From the NCBI GenBank assembly GCA_903844775.1, contig CAIMUZ010000216.1:1-35813 (forward strand): a stretch of 35,813 bases of DNA, written 5' to 3'. Shown piece after piece: positions 15,958-24,673 of this stretch; positions within the stretch are counted from its first letter, which is position 1; each line of letters starts with the position of its first letter. Position numbers and translations under genes: made by a program. This stretch comes from an uncultured Burkholderiales bacterium. GTDB lineage: Bacteria > Pseudomonadota > Gammaproteobacteria > Burkholderiales > Burkholderiaceae_C. Below the pieces are notes generated by a model. It worked only from the letters and a program-made list of their open reading frames with translations, did no database searches and was not told the DNA's origin.

Positions 15958-16407
15958 TTAAGTCGCTGCAGCACCCATCAGACAGCTGAGGGCTGCTACC
16001 ACCGTGAGGTTCAATCGCATCGGCAACCATTCCTGCAGATTGGCTTCTAGGTAAGCTTTCCGGTCGACTGCATAGCAAAGCCCCAAGATGACGGCGAGCA
16101 GAGGAAGGCCCGCATAAGCTGGCATGCTGATGGCGATCCAAGCCAGCAGCGAGGGCACAACGCCCCATACAAAATTGAAAAGCGGCGCATTGTGCATACG
16201 GGCAGCGTTGCGAAAACCAATGCCCCAATGAATCCCGCCTAAAAAAGAAACAATGACTGCGCCGTATCCAGTCAAGGCCAAGGCGACAAAGGGGTGCAAA
16301 TCAGCATCGACCAACCAGAGCAAAACAGCGAGGCCCACAAATGGCGTGAGCCCAGCGTAGGCTAAAAGCTGAACACGCTTGCGTGTTTGATCGATGTGCG
16401 CATTCAT
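15958..16407 (-). CDS. DUF3429-type inner-membrane protein
   Basis: Small integral membrane protein of 149 residues with four to five hydrophobic segments. The pattern YAGLTPFVGLAVLLWL, LTGYGAVIVSFLGGIHWGIGF and VPSLLAWIAI matches the DUF3429 family, which also occurs next to mitochondrial and other proteobacterial genes of unknown role. No enzyme motif is visible. Its ATG overlaps the dsbC stop codon by four bases, so it is translationally coupled to dsbC. Confidence 0.85.
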   Translation of the reverse strand: MNAHIDQTRKRVQLLAYAGLTPFVGLAVLLWLVDADLHPFVALALTGYGAVIVSFLGGIHWGIGFRNAARMHNAPLFNFVWGVVPSLLAWIAISMPAYAGLPLLAVILGLCYAVDRKAYLEANLQEWLPMRLNLTVVAALSCLMGAAAT

Positions 16408-17117
16408 TGTTTGACCGAGTTCAATAAAGTTTCAATTTGCGCTGCGTCAATGGCACCCGGCACACGTGTGCCATCTGCCACAAACAAAGTGGGTGTGCCG
16501 TTGATTCGATTCTTTTTGCCAAACTCAAAGATGGCCTCAATGTTGTGATTGTCGCAATTTGCTGCAGGCGGGGACACGCCCTGAAGCATCCAATCGTTCC
16601 AAGTTTTAGCCCGATCTTTGGCGCAGGCAATGTTTTTCGATTTGACCTTGGAGTCTTCTCCTAACACTGGATAGAGCATGTGGTAAACGGTCACGTTGTC
16701 TATTTTTTGCAGATCTTTCTCAAAGCGCTTGCAATAGCCGCAATTGGGGTCTGCAAATACGACCAGTTTGCGTTTGCCATTGCCTTTGACTTGTGTGAAA
16801 GCATATTTGACAGGGATGCTGTCAAAGGCAATAGATGACAGTTTTTCGTTGCGTTCTTCGGTGAGGTTGCGCTTTTGTTTGGTGTCAATCAAAACACCTT
16901 GAATGAGGAAGTCGCCTTTGGCGTCGGTGTAGAAAAGTTCATTGCCCTGAACGCGAACTTCAAAAACGCCAGGCATCGGTGTTTTGGTGACCTCTTCAAT
17001 TTTCGGCAAAGAAGGCAAACGCTCTGCCAAGTTTTTTTTCAAATTGGCATCTTGTGCCCAAAGGCAACTGCTGGCCATCAGCATCAAGGCGGCCATGAAG
17101 GTTCGAGTCAAACGCAT
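16404..17117 (-). CDS. dsbC: Thiol:disulfide interchange protein DsbC
   Basis: Periplasmic disulfide isomerase of 237 residues. The signal peptide MRLTRTFMAALMLMASSCLWAQ is followed by an N-terminal dimerisation domain (LPSLPKIEEVTKTPMPGVFEV). The thioredoxin domain has active-site CGYC at residues 126-129 (DPNCGYCKRFEKDL). NRINGTPTLFVADGTRVPG gives the conserved cis-proline loop. A second cysteine pair (NIACAKD and ANCDN) is as expected for DsbC. It shuffles wrong disulfides in secreted proteins and is kept reduced by DsbD. Start ATG 17117 has a GAGGA ribosome site ten bases upstream. It follows the UbiH-family gene by 40 bases and overlaps the DUF3429 gene. Confidence 0.94.
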   Translation of the reverse strand: MRLTRTFMAALMLMASSCLWAQDANLKKNLAERLPSLPKIEEVTKTPMPGVFEVRVQGNELFYTDAKGDFLIQGVLIDTKQKRNLTEERNEKLSSIAFDSIPVKYAFTQVKGNGKRKLVVFADPNCGYCKRFEKDLQKIDNVTVYHMLYPVLGEDSKVKSKNIACAKDRAKTWNDWMLQGVSPPAANCDNHNIEAIFEFGKKNRINGTPTLFVADGTRVPGAIDAAQIETLLNSVKQ

Positions 17118-17157
17118 GCGGTGGGTATCCTCAGGGTCACTAGGGGTTGAGCAGGGC

Positions 17158-18330
17158 TTATTTGGAAGGAGCATGCATGGCTTGGTTGGCCATCCATTTT
17201 TTCACAGGCACGAGCTGGTTAAAGCGCGACATGCCCCAGTTCCGAATTTTTTGCAAAGGCAAGGAGGGCTGCGCAAACAGCACTTGAAGGCCATCGGTGA
17301 CGCAGCTCATGGCCAACACTTCTGCTTGACGAGCACGCGCATACCGGCGCATCAATTTAGGATCACTCAAGGGTCTCCAGAATTCTTTAGTCTCAATCAC
17401 GCGGGCTAACTCGAGGGCATCACCCAAGCCGATGTTCAGACCTTGCCCTGCCAAGGGGTGCATGGCGTGAGCAGCATCGCCCGCCAGTGCGAAGGCACGA
17501 ACTTGATTTGAGGTGAACGGGGAAGGCATTTTGCCTGTCCATTGTTTGGCTCTGGCCAGTTGCAAGGGCCAAACAGCGCGCTCACTGATCAGGTCAAGAT
17601 GTCCGGCGATACCTTCACTGGCTTTGAAAAGCTGCTGACAAAAATCTGCCTCGTCCGCATTGAGAAGTTCTTCTGCGCGAGTGGGCGTGAGCGACCACAC
17701 GATGGCCCACTCATGGCTGGCCTCACCGCCAATGGGCAAGAAGGCTAAAATTTCAGGACCATGGGTGTTTTGAAACCATTGTCTTGCCACTTGACCATGG
17801 GCTAAGGTGCTGTGTATGCGGCAGGCCAGCGCATGCTGGGCGTAGTGCTTGACATCAAACTGAATGCCCAACTCTGCGCGAGTCTGACTGGCCCGACCTT
17901 CGCAAATCACGGTCAGTGGTGCCTCTACAGCTTCAGGGGTGTTTTCAATCAGTGTTTGAAAACCAACGGCAGTCGATAGATTGTTCTCAAGCGTGGGCAC
18001 GTCAACCATCCAGTTCAAGGCTTCCACACCTTGTTCCATGGCGTCAAATTCAAGCTTGCCGTTTTGGTCGCCCTCAATGTGCATTTTCAGAATGGGCGTA
18101 CATGCAGCACCTTCAGGCCAGCAATGCAAATCGGTCAACAACTGCTTGGCCGCCAAATTGAGCGAGTAGGCGCGAACATCGCTGTGATCCGCAGGCAAAT
18201 TGGAGGGGTTGTGGACCAAGGCCACCCGCAGTCTTTGTGACGCAAGCATCAGCGCCAAGCTTCGCCCAACAATGCCGGCGCCACGAATGCAAACATCAAA
18301 ACGAGGGGGTGAGGTGGTCATGGTTCTCAT
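17158..18330 (-). CDS. UbiH/UbiF/Coq6-family FAD-dependent hydroxylase
   Basis: Class A flavoprotein monooxygenase of 390 residues, the family that hydroxylates the ubiquinone ring precursor at the membrane. The N-terminal dinucleotide fold is [23 protein letters not shown] (from ~residue 17). The second FAD motif is [29 protein letters not shown] (~270-300), a near-consensus UbiH sequence. The [13 protein letters not shown] segment corresponds to the central DG-like motif region. Which ring position is hydroxylated (UbiH, UbiF, UbiI or UbiM) cannot be read from sequence. Start ATG 18330, with ATG 18321 in frame as alternative. It diverges from ychF across 66 bases and leads a probable operon with dsbC and the DUF3429 gene. 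Confidence 0.9.
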   Translation of the reverse strand: MRTMTTSPPRFDVCIRGAGIVGRSLALMLASQRLRVALVHNPSNLPADHSDVRAYSLNLAAKQLLTDLHCWPEGAACTPILKMHIEGDQNGKLEFDAMEQGVEALNWMVDVPTLENNLSTAVGFQTLIENTPEAVEAPLTVICEGRASQTRAELGIQFDVKHYAQHALACRIHSTLAHGQVARQWFQNTHGPEILAFLPIGGEASHEWAIVWSLTPTRAEELLNADEADFCQQLFKASEGIAGHLDLISERAVWPLQLARAKQWTGKMPSPFTSNQVRAFALAGDAAHAMHPLAGQGLNIGLGDALELARVIETKEFWRPLSDPKLMRRYARARQAEVLAMSCVTDGLQVLFAQPSLPLQKIRNWGMSRFNQLVPVKKWMANQAMHAPSK

Positions 18331-18396
18331 TGTAGAAGGCCTTCAGCCCAATCCTTTAAAATGCCGCAATATTCGAAAAATCCAAGAAAGTCTTCC

Positions 18397-19488
18397 ATGA
18401 GCCTCAAATGCGGCATTGTGGGCCTGCCCAACGTGGGCAAGTCCACCCTTTTTAACGCTTTGACCAAAGCAGGCATTGCGGCCGAAAACTATCCGTTTTG
18501 CACCATTGAGCCCAACACGGGTGTGGTGGAAGTGCCCGATCATCGACTTCAAGCCTTGGCCAGCATCATCACCCCTGAACGCATCGTGCCAGCCATCGTG
18601 GAGTTTGTGGACATCGCGGGCTTGGTGGCCGGCGCCAGTACCGGCGAGGGCTTGGGCAATAAATTCTTGGCGCACATTCGCGAGACCGATGCCACCATCA
18701 ATGTGGTGCGTTGCTTTGAAGACGACAACGTGATTCACGTGGCCGGTCGGGTTGACCCGATTTCCGACATTGAAGTGATTCAAACAGAGTTGTGTTTGGC
18801 CGATTTGACAGCCGTTGAAAAAGGGCTCCATCGGGTCCAAAAAACAGCGCGATCAGGCGATAAAGAATCCATCAAATTGGTGGCCATTTTAGAAAAGTGC
18901 CAAGCAGCGTTGAACGAAGGCAAGCCAGTTCGCACCCTGGACTTCAGCAAAGAAGAACGCCCGCTGTTGACCCAATTTTTCTTAATCACAGCCAAGCCCG
19001 CCATGTTTGTGGCCAACGTGGCTGAAGATGGTTTTGAAAACAATCCCTTGCTTGACCGACTGAAAGAATATGCCGCGGCACAAAATGCGCCGGTGGTGGC
19101 CATCAGTGCCAAGCTCGAAGCCGAAATGTCTGAAATGTCTGACGAAGATCGCCAGATGTTTTTGGAGGAGCTGGGTCAAACGGAGCCTGGTCTGAACCGC
19201 TTAATTCGCTCTGCTTACACGCTCTTGGGTTTGCAAACCTACTTTACCGCCGGCGTGAAAGAGGTTCGTGCGTGGACCATTCATGTGGGCGACACGGGCC
19301 CTCAAGCGGCTGGCGTGATTCACACTGACTTTGAAAAAGGTTATATCCGCGCACAAACCATTTCTTATGACGATTTCATTGCCTACAAGGGCGAGCAGGG
19401 CGCCAAAGACGCCGGCAAAATGCGCGCTGAGGGCAAGGAATATGTGGTCAAAGATGGTGACGTCATGAACTTCTTGTTCAGTAGCTGA
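18397..19488 (+). CDS. ychF: Redox-regulated ATPase/GTPase YchF (Obg family, OLA1)
   Basis: P-loop NTPase of 363 residues, the standard length. The Walker A is GLPNVGKST near residues 9-17 and the switch region contains [17 protein letters not shown]. In place of the NKxD specificity motif it has NVAED (in [11 protein letters not shown]), the known YchF variant that favours ATP over GTP. The C-terminal TGS domain holds [17 protein letters not shown] and [18 protein letters not shown]. The protein binds ribosomes and is linked to oxidative-stress responses in E. coli. Start ATG 18397 is chosen because the family begins MSLKCGIVG; an in-frame ATG at 18361 would add a tail not seen in relatives. 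Single gene, convergent with marR. Confidence 0.97.
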   Translation: MSLKCGIVGLPNVGKSTLFNALTKAGIAAENYPFCTIEPNTGVVEVPDHRLQALASIITPERIVPAIVEFVDIAGLVAGASTGEGLGNKFLAHIRETDATINVVRCFEDDNVIHVAGRVDPISDIEVIQTELCLADLTAVEKGLHRVQKTARSGDKESIKLVAILEKCQAALNEGKPVRTLDFSKEERPLLTQFFLITAKPAMFVANVAEDGFENNPLLDRLKEYAAAQNAPVVAISAKLEAEMSEMSDEDRQMFLEELGQTEPGLNRLIRSAYTLLGLQTYFTAGVKEVRAWTIHVGDTGPQAAGVIHTDFEKGYIRAQTISYDDFIAYKGEQGAKDAGKMRAEGKEYVVKDGDVMNFLFSS

Positions 19489-19508
19489 TCGGCCATTGGC
19501 ACTCAGAA

Positions 19509-20018
19509 TCAAGTTCCAGATTGCGTGTCCATTCGCACTTCTTCGTGTGCTAAGTTTTCAATCACTTGAAGCAATACTTTGCGGGTGATGAGCAGGTCCG
19601 CTGCCCGAACACCTTGAACGGCCACATGGTTGACATCAACCGCCAAGGGTACCAATAATTTTTTCAATGCCTTGCCTTTGACGGTGAGGTGCACATACAT
19701 ATTTTTCCGATTGGTCGGTCGTTGTCTGCGCTCAACATATCCCAATTCCTCCATGGCTTTGATGGCACTGAAGGTGGTGGGTTCCATCACGCCAGCTAAG
19801 TCACTGAGCTCTTTTTGGGTCAGGCCATCTGAGGACCACAGTATGCGTAAAAAAGTCCAATGACCAAACGAGACATTATGTTTTTGCAGACGAACCTGAA
19901 GACGTTTGTTAAAGGCACGTCCCGCATCCCTGACCAAATGGGCCAATCGATCGTCGGGCACTGACTCCTGCCAATGCCGCAAAATACTTTGCGTATCCCC
20001 AGCGATTTTAGTGACCAT
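19509..20018 (-). CDS. MarR-family transcriptional regulator of the phthalate-type module
   Basis: Winged-helix regulator of 169 residues. The MarR fold is shown by DDRLAHLVRDAGRAFNKRL (first helix), FGHWTFLRILWSSDGLTQKELSDLAGVMEPTTFSAIKAMEELGYVERRQ (helix-turn-helix, residues ~70-115) and RKNMYVHLTVKGKAL (wing). MarR proteins are usually dimeric repressors released by an aromatic acid or CoA ester. The ATG at 20018 lies inside the 3' end of the dihydrodiol dehydrogenase gene (11-base overlap), so it is the third gene of the minus operon and is translationally coupled. It would thus control its own operon through the inverted repeat at 22310 (inference). Described phthalate regulators I recall are of LysR or IclR type, which makes this arrangement unusual. 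Confidence 0.9.
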   Translation of the reverse strand: MVTKIAGDTQSILRHWQESVPDDRLAHLVRDAGRAFNKRLQVRLQKHNVSFGHWTFLRILWSSDGLTQKELSDLAGVMEPTTFSAIKAMEELGYVERRQRPTNRKNMYVHLTVKGKALKKLLVPLAVDVNHVAVQGVRAADLLITRKVLLQVIENLAHEEVRMDTQSGT

Positions 20019-21210
20019 GGTGAGCAGCGATTTGATGCGCCATCGACACGCTTTGACCGGTCTCGGCTGCTTGCAAGATGCCCAAACAAACCTCTGTGGT
20101 GGCGCGGGCCCATTCACCTGTGTGAGTGAGCGGAGTCTGCTGTTGAAGTGCTAGGCACAGCTCTTTGATGACTTCTGCGCGAGGCACCGTTGGCGCAGGC
20201 AGCGCTACAAAATCGACCTTATCTGGCCCATAGACCCAAATGCCTGAAGGCGTGAGGCGAATGTCCCCTTTTTCACAGCTCACAATGACGGGGCCAAAGT
20301 GTTGGTAGTTTGTGGCATGGGTGTCGGCGGGTGTGTAAAGATTGCCGCCATAGTTTCGGGCCGCTTTCAGGGCTGTTTCTTCTGCAGAAGTTTGCGCAGT
20401 GACGAGCCGACGCTTGGCTTGACCATAACGTTGTGCACTTTCAGACGGGGGCTTGAGGTCGCCCATCTCGCCTACGTGGTCCATCCAAATGTCGCTGTCA
20501 AAATGACCGTGACCGTTGTAGGTGACGTTGGCAAAAGCGCCACCTTCAAATTGAAGCAGCGCGCTGTAGGCGCCTTCGGTAGGGCGCGAAGGATCCCACT
20601 TCCCGGTGCACGCTTGTACGGCAGAAACTTTGCCGCCGCCCAGCAATCTCACCACATCCATTTGATGCGCAGCTTGGCTGTGAATCACGCCGCCGCCCAG
20701 TGCTGTATTCAGTTCTTCGGGTCTTCTAGGGCGGTACAAAAAATCGGTGTAATTCATGGCAGTGATCATGCGAACCTGGCCGAGTTGGCCTGATGCAATG
20801 AGCTGCCGCGCTTGCAAAACCGGTGCATTGAAGCTGTGACTGTGTCCCACCATGAGGTGAACCCCTGCGCTTTGGCAGGCCATGATCATTTGTGTGCATT
20901 CATCCAATGAAATGGCCATGGGCTTTTCAACCCAAACATGCTTGCCATGTTGTGCGGCGATGCAAGTGTGTTGTGCATGCAGGCCGTGGGGTGTGGCGAT
21001 ATAGACCACGTCGACTTCGGGCAATGCACACAGGGCTTCAACGCTATCGACTGTTGGTGCTTCAAAATCTTTTTCAAATTGCGCTCTGGCAAATGCAATA
21101 GGATCGGTTGCAGCAACCAATTTGACACGAGGGTCTTGCAAAAAAGTGGGCAGCATTTGTGAAAATGCGCGCCCCAATCCTGCAACACCAATTTTGAGAG
21201 TTTGATTCAT
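20008..21210 (-). CDS. ophB: Gfo/Idh/MocA dehydrogenase, probable phthalate 4,5-cis-dihydrodiol dehydrogenase
   Basis: NAD(P)-dependent oxidoreductase of 400 residues. The N-terminal Rossmann motif is KIGVAGLGRAFSQML, followed by VDVVYIATPHGLHAQHTCIAAQHGKHVWVEKPMAIS with the catalytic lysine of the EKP motif (~residue 94). ALGGGVIHSQAAHQMDVVRLLGG is the conserved histidine segment of the second domain. The start MNQTLKIGVAGLGRAFS and overall length resemble Pht4/OphB, which oxidise cis-4,5-dihydrodiol phthalate to 4,5-dihydroxyphthalate. The neighbouring reductase, Rieske oxygenase and decarboxylase genes support that role. By itself the family is broad, so the substrate rests on context. It starts 15 bases after the reductase gene and overlaps the MarR gene. 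Confidence 0.85.
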   Translation of the reverse strand: MNQTLKIGVAGLGRAFSQMLPTFLQDPRVKLVAATDPIAFARAQFEKDFEAPTVDSVEALCALPEVDVVYIATPHGLHAQHTCIAAQHGKHVWVEKPMAISLDECTQMIMACQSAGVHLMVGHSHSFNAPVLQARQLIASGQLGQVRMITAMNYTDFLYRPRRPEELNTALGGGVIHSQAAHQMDVVRLLGGGKVSAVQACTGKWDPSRPTEGAYSALLQFEGGAFANVTYNGHGHFDSDIWMDHVGEMGDLKPPSESAQRYGQAKRRLVTAQTSAEETALKAARNYGGNLYTPADTHATNYQHFGPVIVSCEKGDIRLTPSGIWVYGPDKVDFVALPAPTVPRAEVIKELCLALQQQTPLTHTGEWARATTEVCLGILQAAETGQSVSMAHQIAAHHGH

Positions 21211-21225
21211 GGGTTGCCCATCAAT

Positions 21226-22218
21226 TTAAAGGTCAATTTCAATCAGATCGGAATCAAGGTCAGAGGTTCCCCGAGAGACGCACACCATGATGTGGTTTGT
21301 TTTTTCGGTCTCCGTGAGTACGAGATCACGATGGTCCACTTTGCCTGAAAGTAGCGATGTTTTGCAGCTTCCACAAGTGCCGCTTTCACAAGAACTGGGG
21401 ACATCATGACCCGCTCTTCGCAGAGCTTCCAAGAGGCTCTCATTGGAACCAACCTGCAAAATCTCATTGGATTGACGCAACTTGACTTTAAAGGGCGATG
21501 ATTCAGTGACTTGTTGAGATGCACTCACACCAAAGCTCTCGAAATGAACGCGGCCTTGGGGCCAATGTCCGCTCATGTCTTTCACTGCGTCCATCAGGCC
21601 TTGTGGTCCGCAGCAATAAATGTGCGCCTGACTTGGTTTTTCTAACAAGGGCCAAAAGTCCAGTCCCAGGTCTGGATTGCCACCATCAAAATGGAAGCTA
21701 ACTTCACCGGCATTCTGCAGGGATTGAAGTTCGGGCATCAAGGCCGCACCTTCAGCATCTCTGGCGCAATAGTAAAAACGAAAATGACCCAGGCCGCCAT
21801 TTTGCTTGTGCCGCGACATGTGGCGCGCCATGGCCAGCAAGGGTGTGACCCCAATACCGCCTGCAATGAAAATGGCATTCTGGTCAGGGTCAACCATTCC
21901 AAAATCATTTTTGGGGGCAGAGACGGACAGCAAGTCGCCGACTTGGACTTGTTCAATCATGCTCTTTGAGCCGCCTCGGCCATGGGGCTCCAGCTTGACG
22001 GTAATTTCACAATATTCGGTGATCGCAGGATCGTTGCACAGCGAGTAGTTTCGACGCTGACCACCCGGAGTTTGAACGCTGATGTGCGCCCCTGCAGTGA
22101 ATGCAGGCAGGGAGGCGCCTTGTGGGTGCAAAAGTTTGAATTGCCATATATCCCGGGCCACCTGGCTTTTTTGTTGAACCAGCAGGGGGTTTAATTCAGA
22201 GTCGATCGGCAGGGTCAT
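21226..22218 (-). CDS. ophA1: Phthalate dioxygenase reductase-like FMN/2Fe-2S oxidoreductase
   Basis: Electron-transfer flavoprotein of 330 residues, built like phthalate dioxygenase reductase and VanB. An FMN domain (RNYSLCNDP for the flavin, RGGSKSMIEQVQVGDLLSVSAPKNDF) is followed by an NAD domain (IFIAGGIGVTPLLAMARHM and YCCGPQGLMDAV). A C-terminal plant-type ferredoxin domain has cysteines C277, C282, C285 and C313 (CESGTCGSC then MVC). It passes electrons from NADH to the Rieske oxygenase encoded divergently. Start ATG 22218 gives the usual N-terminus; an open frame extends 24 codons further upstream into the promoter region without family sequence. It is the first gene of the minus operon reductase-dehydrogenase-marR. 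Confidence 0.9.
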   Translation of the reverse strand: MTLPIDSELNPLLVQQKSQVARDIWQFKLLHPQGASLPAFTAGAHISVQTPGGQRRNYSLCNDPAITEYCEITVKLEPHGRGGSKSMIEQVQVGDLLSVSAPKNDFGMVDPDQNAIFIAGGIGVTPLLAMARHMSRHKQNGGLGHFRFYYCARDAEGAALMPELQSLQNAGEVSFHFDGGNPDLGLDFWPLLEKPSQAHIYCCGPQGLMDAVKDMSGHWPQGRVHFESFGVSASQQVTESSPFKVKLRQSNEILQVGSNESLLEALRRAGHDVPSSCESGTCGSCKTSLLSGKVDHRDLVLTETEKTNHIMVCVSRGTSDLDSDLIEIDL

Positions 22219-22283
22219 AGAGAGCTGATTAGAAAAAAGGAGCAGAAAAAGGGTGTCGCCAGCATGCCTGTTCAAATTGCAAC

Positions 22284-22313
22284 TTGACAAAGATCATGCT
22301 TTGCCTTTATCTT
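22284..22313 (+). promoter_or_regulatory. Candidate sigma70 promoter of the Rieske oxygenase operon
   Basis: TTGACA at 22284-22289 (perfect -35) and TATCTT at 22308-22313 (4 of 6 matches to the -10), spaced 18 bases. It points toward the Rieske gene, whose start codon lies 73 bases beyond. The -10 overlaps the 22310-22325 inverted repeat. Confidence 0.55.
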
Positions 22314-22337
22314 AGAGCCCTAAGAATAATTGCGCAA
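22309..22337 (-). promoter_or_regulatory. Candidate sigma70 promoter of the reductase-dehydrogenase-marR operon
   Basis: On the minus strand, TTGCGC (22337-22332) and TAAGAT (22314-22309) are spaced 17 bases. The -35 matches 4 and the -10 matches 4 of 6 consensus bases. It overlaps the opposing promoter and contains the inverted repeat in its spacer and -10. Weaker than the forward promoter. Confidence 0.4.
22310..22325. promoter_or_regulatory. 16-bp inverted repeat, probable MarR operator
   Basis: TCTTAG, four bases (AGCC), then CTAAGA. The arms are perfect 6-bp inverted repeats, and the inner bases pair at two of four further positions. It covers the -10 of the forward candidate promoter and the spacer/-10 of the reverse one, in the 167-bp gap between the divergent operons. 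Size and placement fit a MarR dimer site, and the MarR gene lies in the minus operon. Confidence 0.6.
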
Positions 22338-22385
22338 GTTTTTATCGTGCTCCATTGCTTAACCGCAAAGAAAAAATGTATCAAT

Positions 22386-23651
22386 ATGATTACGCCAGAA
22401 GAAAATGAATTGCTGTGTCGAGTTGAGGGCAATGCCCCTATGGGCCAGCTCATGCGCCGTCAATGGTTGGTCATCTGTCTGATCGAAGAGGTTTCTGAAC
22501 CCGACGGCACCCCCATCAAGGCGCGCATTTTGGGCGAAGATTTGGTGGTCTTTAGAGACACCAAAGGTCGCGTGGGCGTCATGGACGAATACTGCCCGCA
22601 CCGCAGAGTTTCTTTGGTTTACGGCCGCAACGAAGACTGCGGCCTGCGATGCCTTTATCACGGTTGGAAAATGGATGTGGCTGGTAATGTGGTGGACATG
22701 GCGTCTGAACCCCAAGGCAGCGGTTTGGTTGAAAAGGTCAAGCACCGCGCTTATCCCACGCATGAATGGGCTGGCTTTGTCTGGGCCTACATGGGCCCAC
22801 CCGAGCACCAGCCAGAGTTCACGCCACCCCCTTGGGCGCCTCATGCAGAGTCGCGGTTGGCTGTGGCAAAAATTATCATTCCGTGCAACTGGGCGCAAAT
22901 TTTAGAAGGCCAAATCGATTCTGCTCACAGCTCTAGTTTGCATTCATCCGACATGGTGCCCGCCCGCATCAACGGCGCTCAGGCCACTGACACGCAATGG
23001 CTTCGCCCCTCCACTGACAAGTCACCGCGCATGCAAGTGGCGAAAACCGCCTACGGTTTTAGATATGCGGCCATTCGTCGACCCATCAAGGATGCGCAGA
23101 CGCACGAATACATTCGAAGCACAGTGTTTGTCGCGCCTGCATCGGCACTTATTCCGCCAAATGATCAATATAACGTGGCCAACATGAATGTGCCCATTGA
23201 CGATCACCACACTGCGTTTCATTTCATGGCTTGGGGCTCAACCGAAACAACGCCGGATCACGCAACATGGCGCGCCTTTTTGCATGCCCAAGTAGGTCCC
23301 GACTTGGATGCTCAATTTCATCCTAGACGCACGCATGAAAATCGTTTTGAACAAGACCGCGCAGCGATGAAAGCCGGTAACTTCACGGGCATTCAAGGTA
23401 TTCCCAATCAAGACATGGCCATGTGGGTGTCGATGGGCCCTATCGTGGACAGAACCAACGATCGATTGGGCGCCAGTGACATGGCCATTGTGGCGTTTAG
23501 ACAAACGATGCTGCAAGCAGTCCGCAGTTTCATGGCAGGTGAAACGCCCATTGGGACGGGTGAAAGCCGCATCCCTGTGCAGGTTTGTGCATATCAATCT
23601 ATCATTCCCAAAACCACAGACTGGCGAAATTTTGATGCGCAGCCTGTTTAA
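22386..23651 (+). CDS. ophA2: Rieske ring-hydroxylating oxygenase, probable phthalate 4,5-dioxygenase oxygenase component
   Basis: Oxygenase component of 421 residues. The Rieske cluster ligands are C70 and H72 (CPHRR), then C89 and H92 (CLYHGW). The mononuclear iron site is D178-x2-H181-x4-H186 (DSAHSSSLH). The N-terminus MITPEENELLCRVEGNAPMGQLMRRQWL and the sequence through the Rieske domain are those of phthalate 4,5-dioxygenase (Pht3/OphA2) relatives, single-subunit enzymes served by a PDR-type reductase. It would convert phthalate to cis-4,5-dihydroxycyclohexadiene-1,2-dicarboxylate. Related enzymes act on other aromatic acids, so the substrate rests mainly on the decarboxylase gene downstream. 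Start ATG 22386 is chosen because upstream in-frame codons fall in the promoter region. A TTT receptor gene follows after 26 bases. Confidence 0.92.
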   Translation: MITPEENELLCRVEGNAPMGQLMRRQWLVICLIEEVSEPDGTPIKARILGEDLVVFRDTKGRVGVMDEYCPHRRVSLVYGRNEDCGLRCLYHGWKMDVAGNVVDMASEPQGSGLVEKVKHRAYPTHEWAGFVWAYMGPPEHQPEFTPPPWAPHAESRLAVAKIIIPCNWAQILEGQIDSAHSSSLHSSDMVPARINGAQATDTQWLRPSTDKSPRMQVAKTAYGFRYAAIRRPIKDAQTHEYIRSTVFVAPASALIPPNDQYNVANMNVPIDDHHTAFHFMAWGSTETTPDHATWRAFLHAQVGPDLDAQFHPRRTHENRFEQDRAAMKAGNFTGIQGIPNQDMAMWVSMGPIVDRTNDRLGASDMAIVAFRQTMLQAVRSFMAGETPIGTGESRIPVQVCAYQSIIPKTTDWRNFDAQPV

Positions 23652-23677
23652 TTATTCTAATCACTGGAGACATGCCC

Positions 23678-24655
23678 ATGAAACGTCGTGAACTATTGGC
23701 TGCATCGGCAGCACCATTTTTGGCAGGTCTGCAAATGCCTGCATGGAGTCAATCTACTTTTAATTTCACAAAGTCTGTGAAGTTCATCGTACCTTATGCA
23801 CCTGGTGGCTTGCCTGATACGGTGGCCCGAGTTTTTGCGCAGCGTATCGGCGAGCGCATCGGCCAAGGTGTTGTGATTGAAAACAAGCCGGGTGGCAACG
23901 GCGTGGTCTCGGCACAAGCCTTGTCCAGCAGTCCCAACGATGGGCATACTTTTTTGGTGACCGATGGCTCGATGTTCTCCATCAACCCCCTCATTTACAA
24001 AAGCTTGGCCTATGACTTGAAGCGTGACTTTGCACCCGTTTCTTTGTTGGCGCGCTCGCCCTTGTATTTGGCGGTCCATCCCAAGGTGCCGGTCAATACC
24101 TTGCAAGAATTTGTGCAATATGTCAAAGCGCGTCCAGACCAGTTGAATTACGGCTCTTCTGGCATTGGCAGCAGCCACCACCTCACCATGGAAGCCATCA
24201 AGGCTTCTTTAGGTCTCGATATCAGGCACGTTCCATTCAGAGGATCAGGCCAGTCTGTGCCTGCCCTGATCGGTGGTCAAGTGGAATGTTTGTTCTCAGC
24301 TTTGCCTTCACTGGCGGGCTTTGCTAAAAATAACCAGGTCAAAATATTGGGTAGCAATGCGGCTCAGCGATCTTCTTTGATGCCGCAGGTGCCCAGTATT
24401 TCTGAAGTGATTCCTGGTTTTGATTTTGCGGTCATCATTGGCGTGCTTGCATCTTCTAATGCACCTGCCGGTGCCATCGCACGATTGAGCGCAGAGGCAG
24501 CTGCTGTGAAAAGTCATCCCGAACTTTTGACCACCCTGGGAACGGCTGGGATTGACGCTGTTGGCAGTACACCCGCAGACTACGCCAAAGCCATTCAGTC
24601 GGAAAACGAGCGTTTGGCCAAAGCGGTTGCGATCGCTGGACTCAAGCCCGAATAA
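23678..24655 (+). CDS. TTT substrate-binding protein (Bug/TctC family) in the phthalate-type operon
   Basis: Second Bug/TctC periplasmic receptor of the window, 325 residues. MKRRELLAASAAPFLAGLQMPAWSQ is the export signal. SVKFIVPYAPGGLPDTVARVFAQRI is the ligand-loop motif and VVIENKPGGNGVVSAQAL the second. RHVPFRGSGQSVPALIGGQVECLFSALPS is typical of the family. Start ATG 23678 is eight bases after GGAG; ATG 23672 is only two bases from it. No TctA/TctB genes accompany it. Its place between oxygenase and decarboxylase genes suggests it captures phthalate or a similar aromatic diacid, as IphC does for isophthalate in Comamonas (analogy, not proof). It is clearly different in sequence from the receptor at 2871. 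Confidence 0.94.
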   Translation: MKRRELLAASAAPFLAGLQMPAWSQSTFNFTKSVKFIVPYAPGGLPDTVARVFAQRIGERIGQGVVIENKPGGNGVVSAQALSSSPNDGHTFLVTDGSMFSINPLIYKSLAYDLKRDFAPVSLLARSPLYLAVHPKVPVNTLQEFVQYVKARPDQLNYGSSGIGSSHHLTMEAIKASLGLDIRHVPFRGSGQSVPALIGGQVECLFSALPSLAGFAKNNQVKILGSNAAQRSSLMPQVPSISEVIPGFDFAVIIGVLASSNAPAGAIARLSAEAAAVKSHPELLTTLGTAGIDAVGSTPADYAKAIQSENERLAKAVAIAGLKPE

Positions 24656-24673
24656 TTAACTCAGAGCCCCCGA

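Noticed and set aside
19700-19725. CCGATTGGTCGGTCG, resembling the paa palindrome
   Set aside because: It lies inside the MarR coding sequence, lacks the symmetric arms and is explained by codons for Arg-Pro-Thr-Asn-Arg.
22284-22385. 34-codon N-terminal extension of the Rieske oxygenase
   Set aside because: It would cover the promoter and inverted repeat; relatives begin at MITPEEN.
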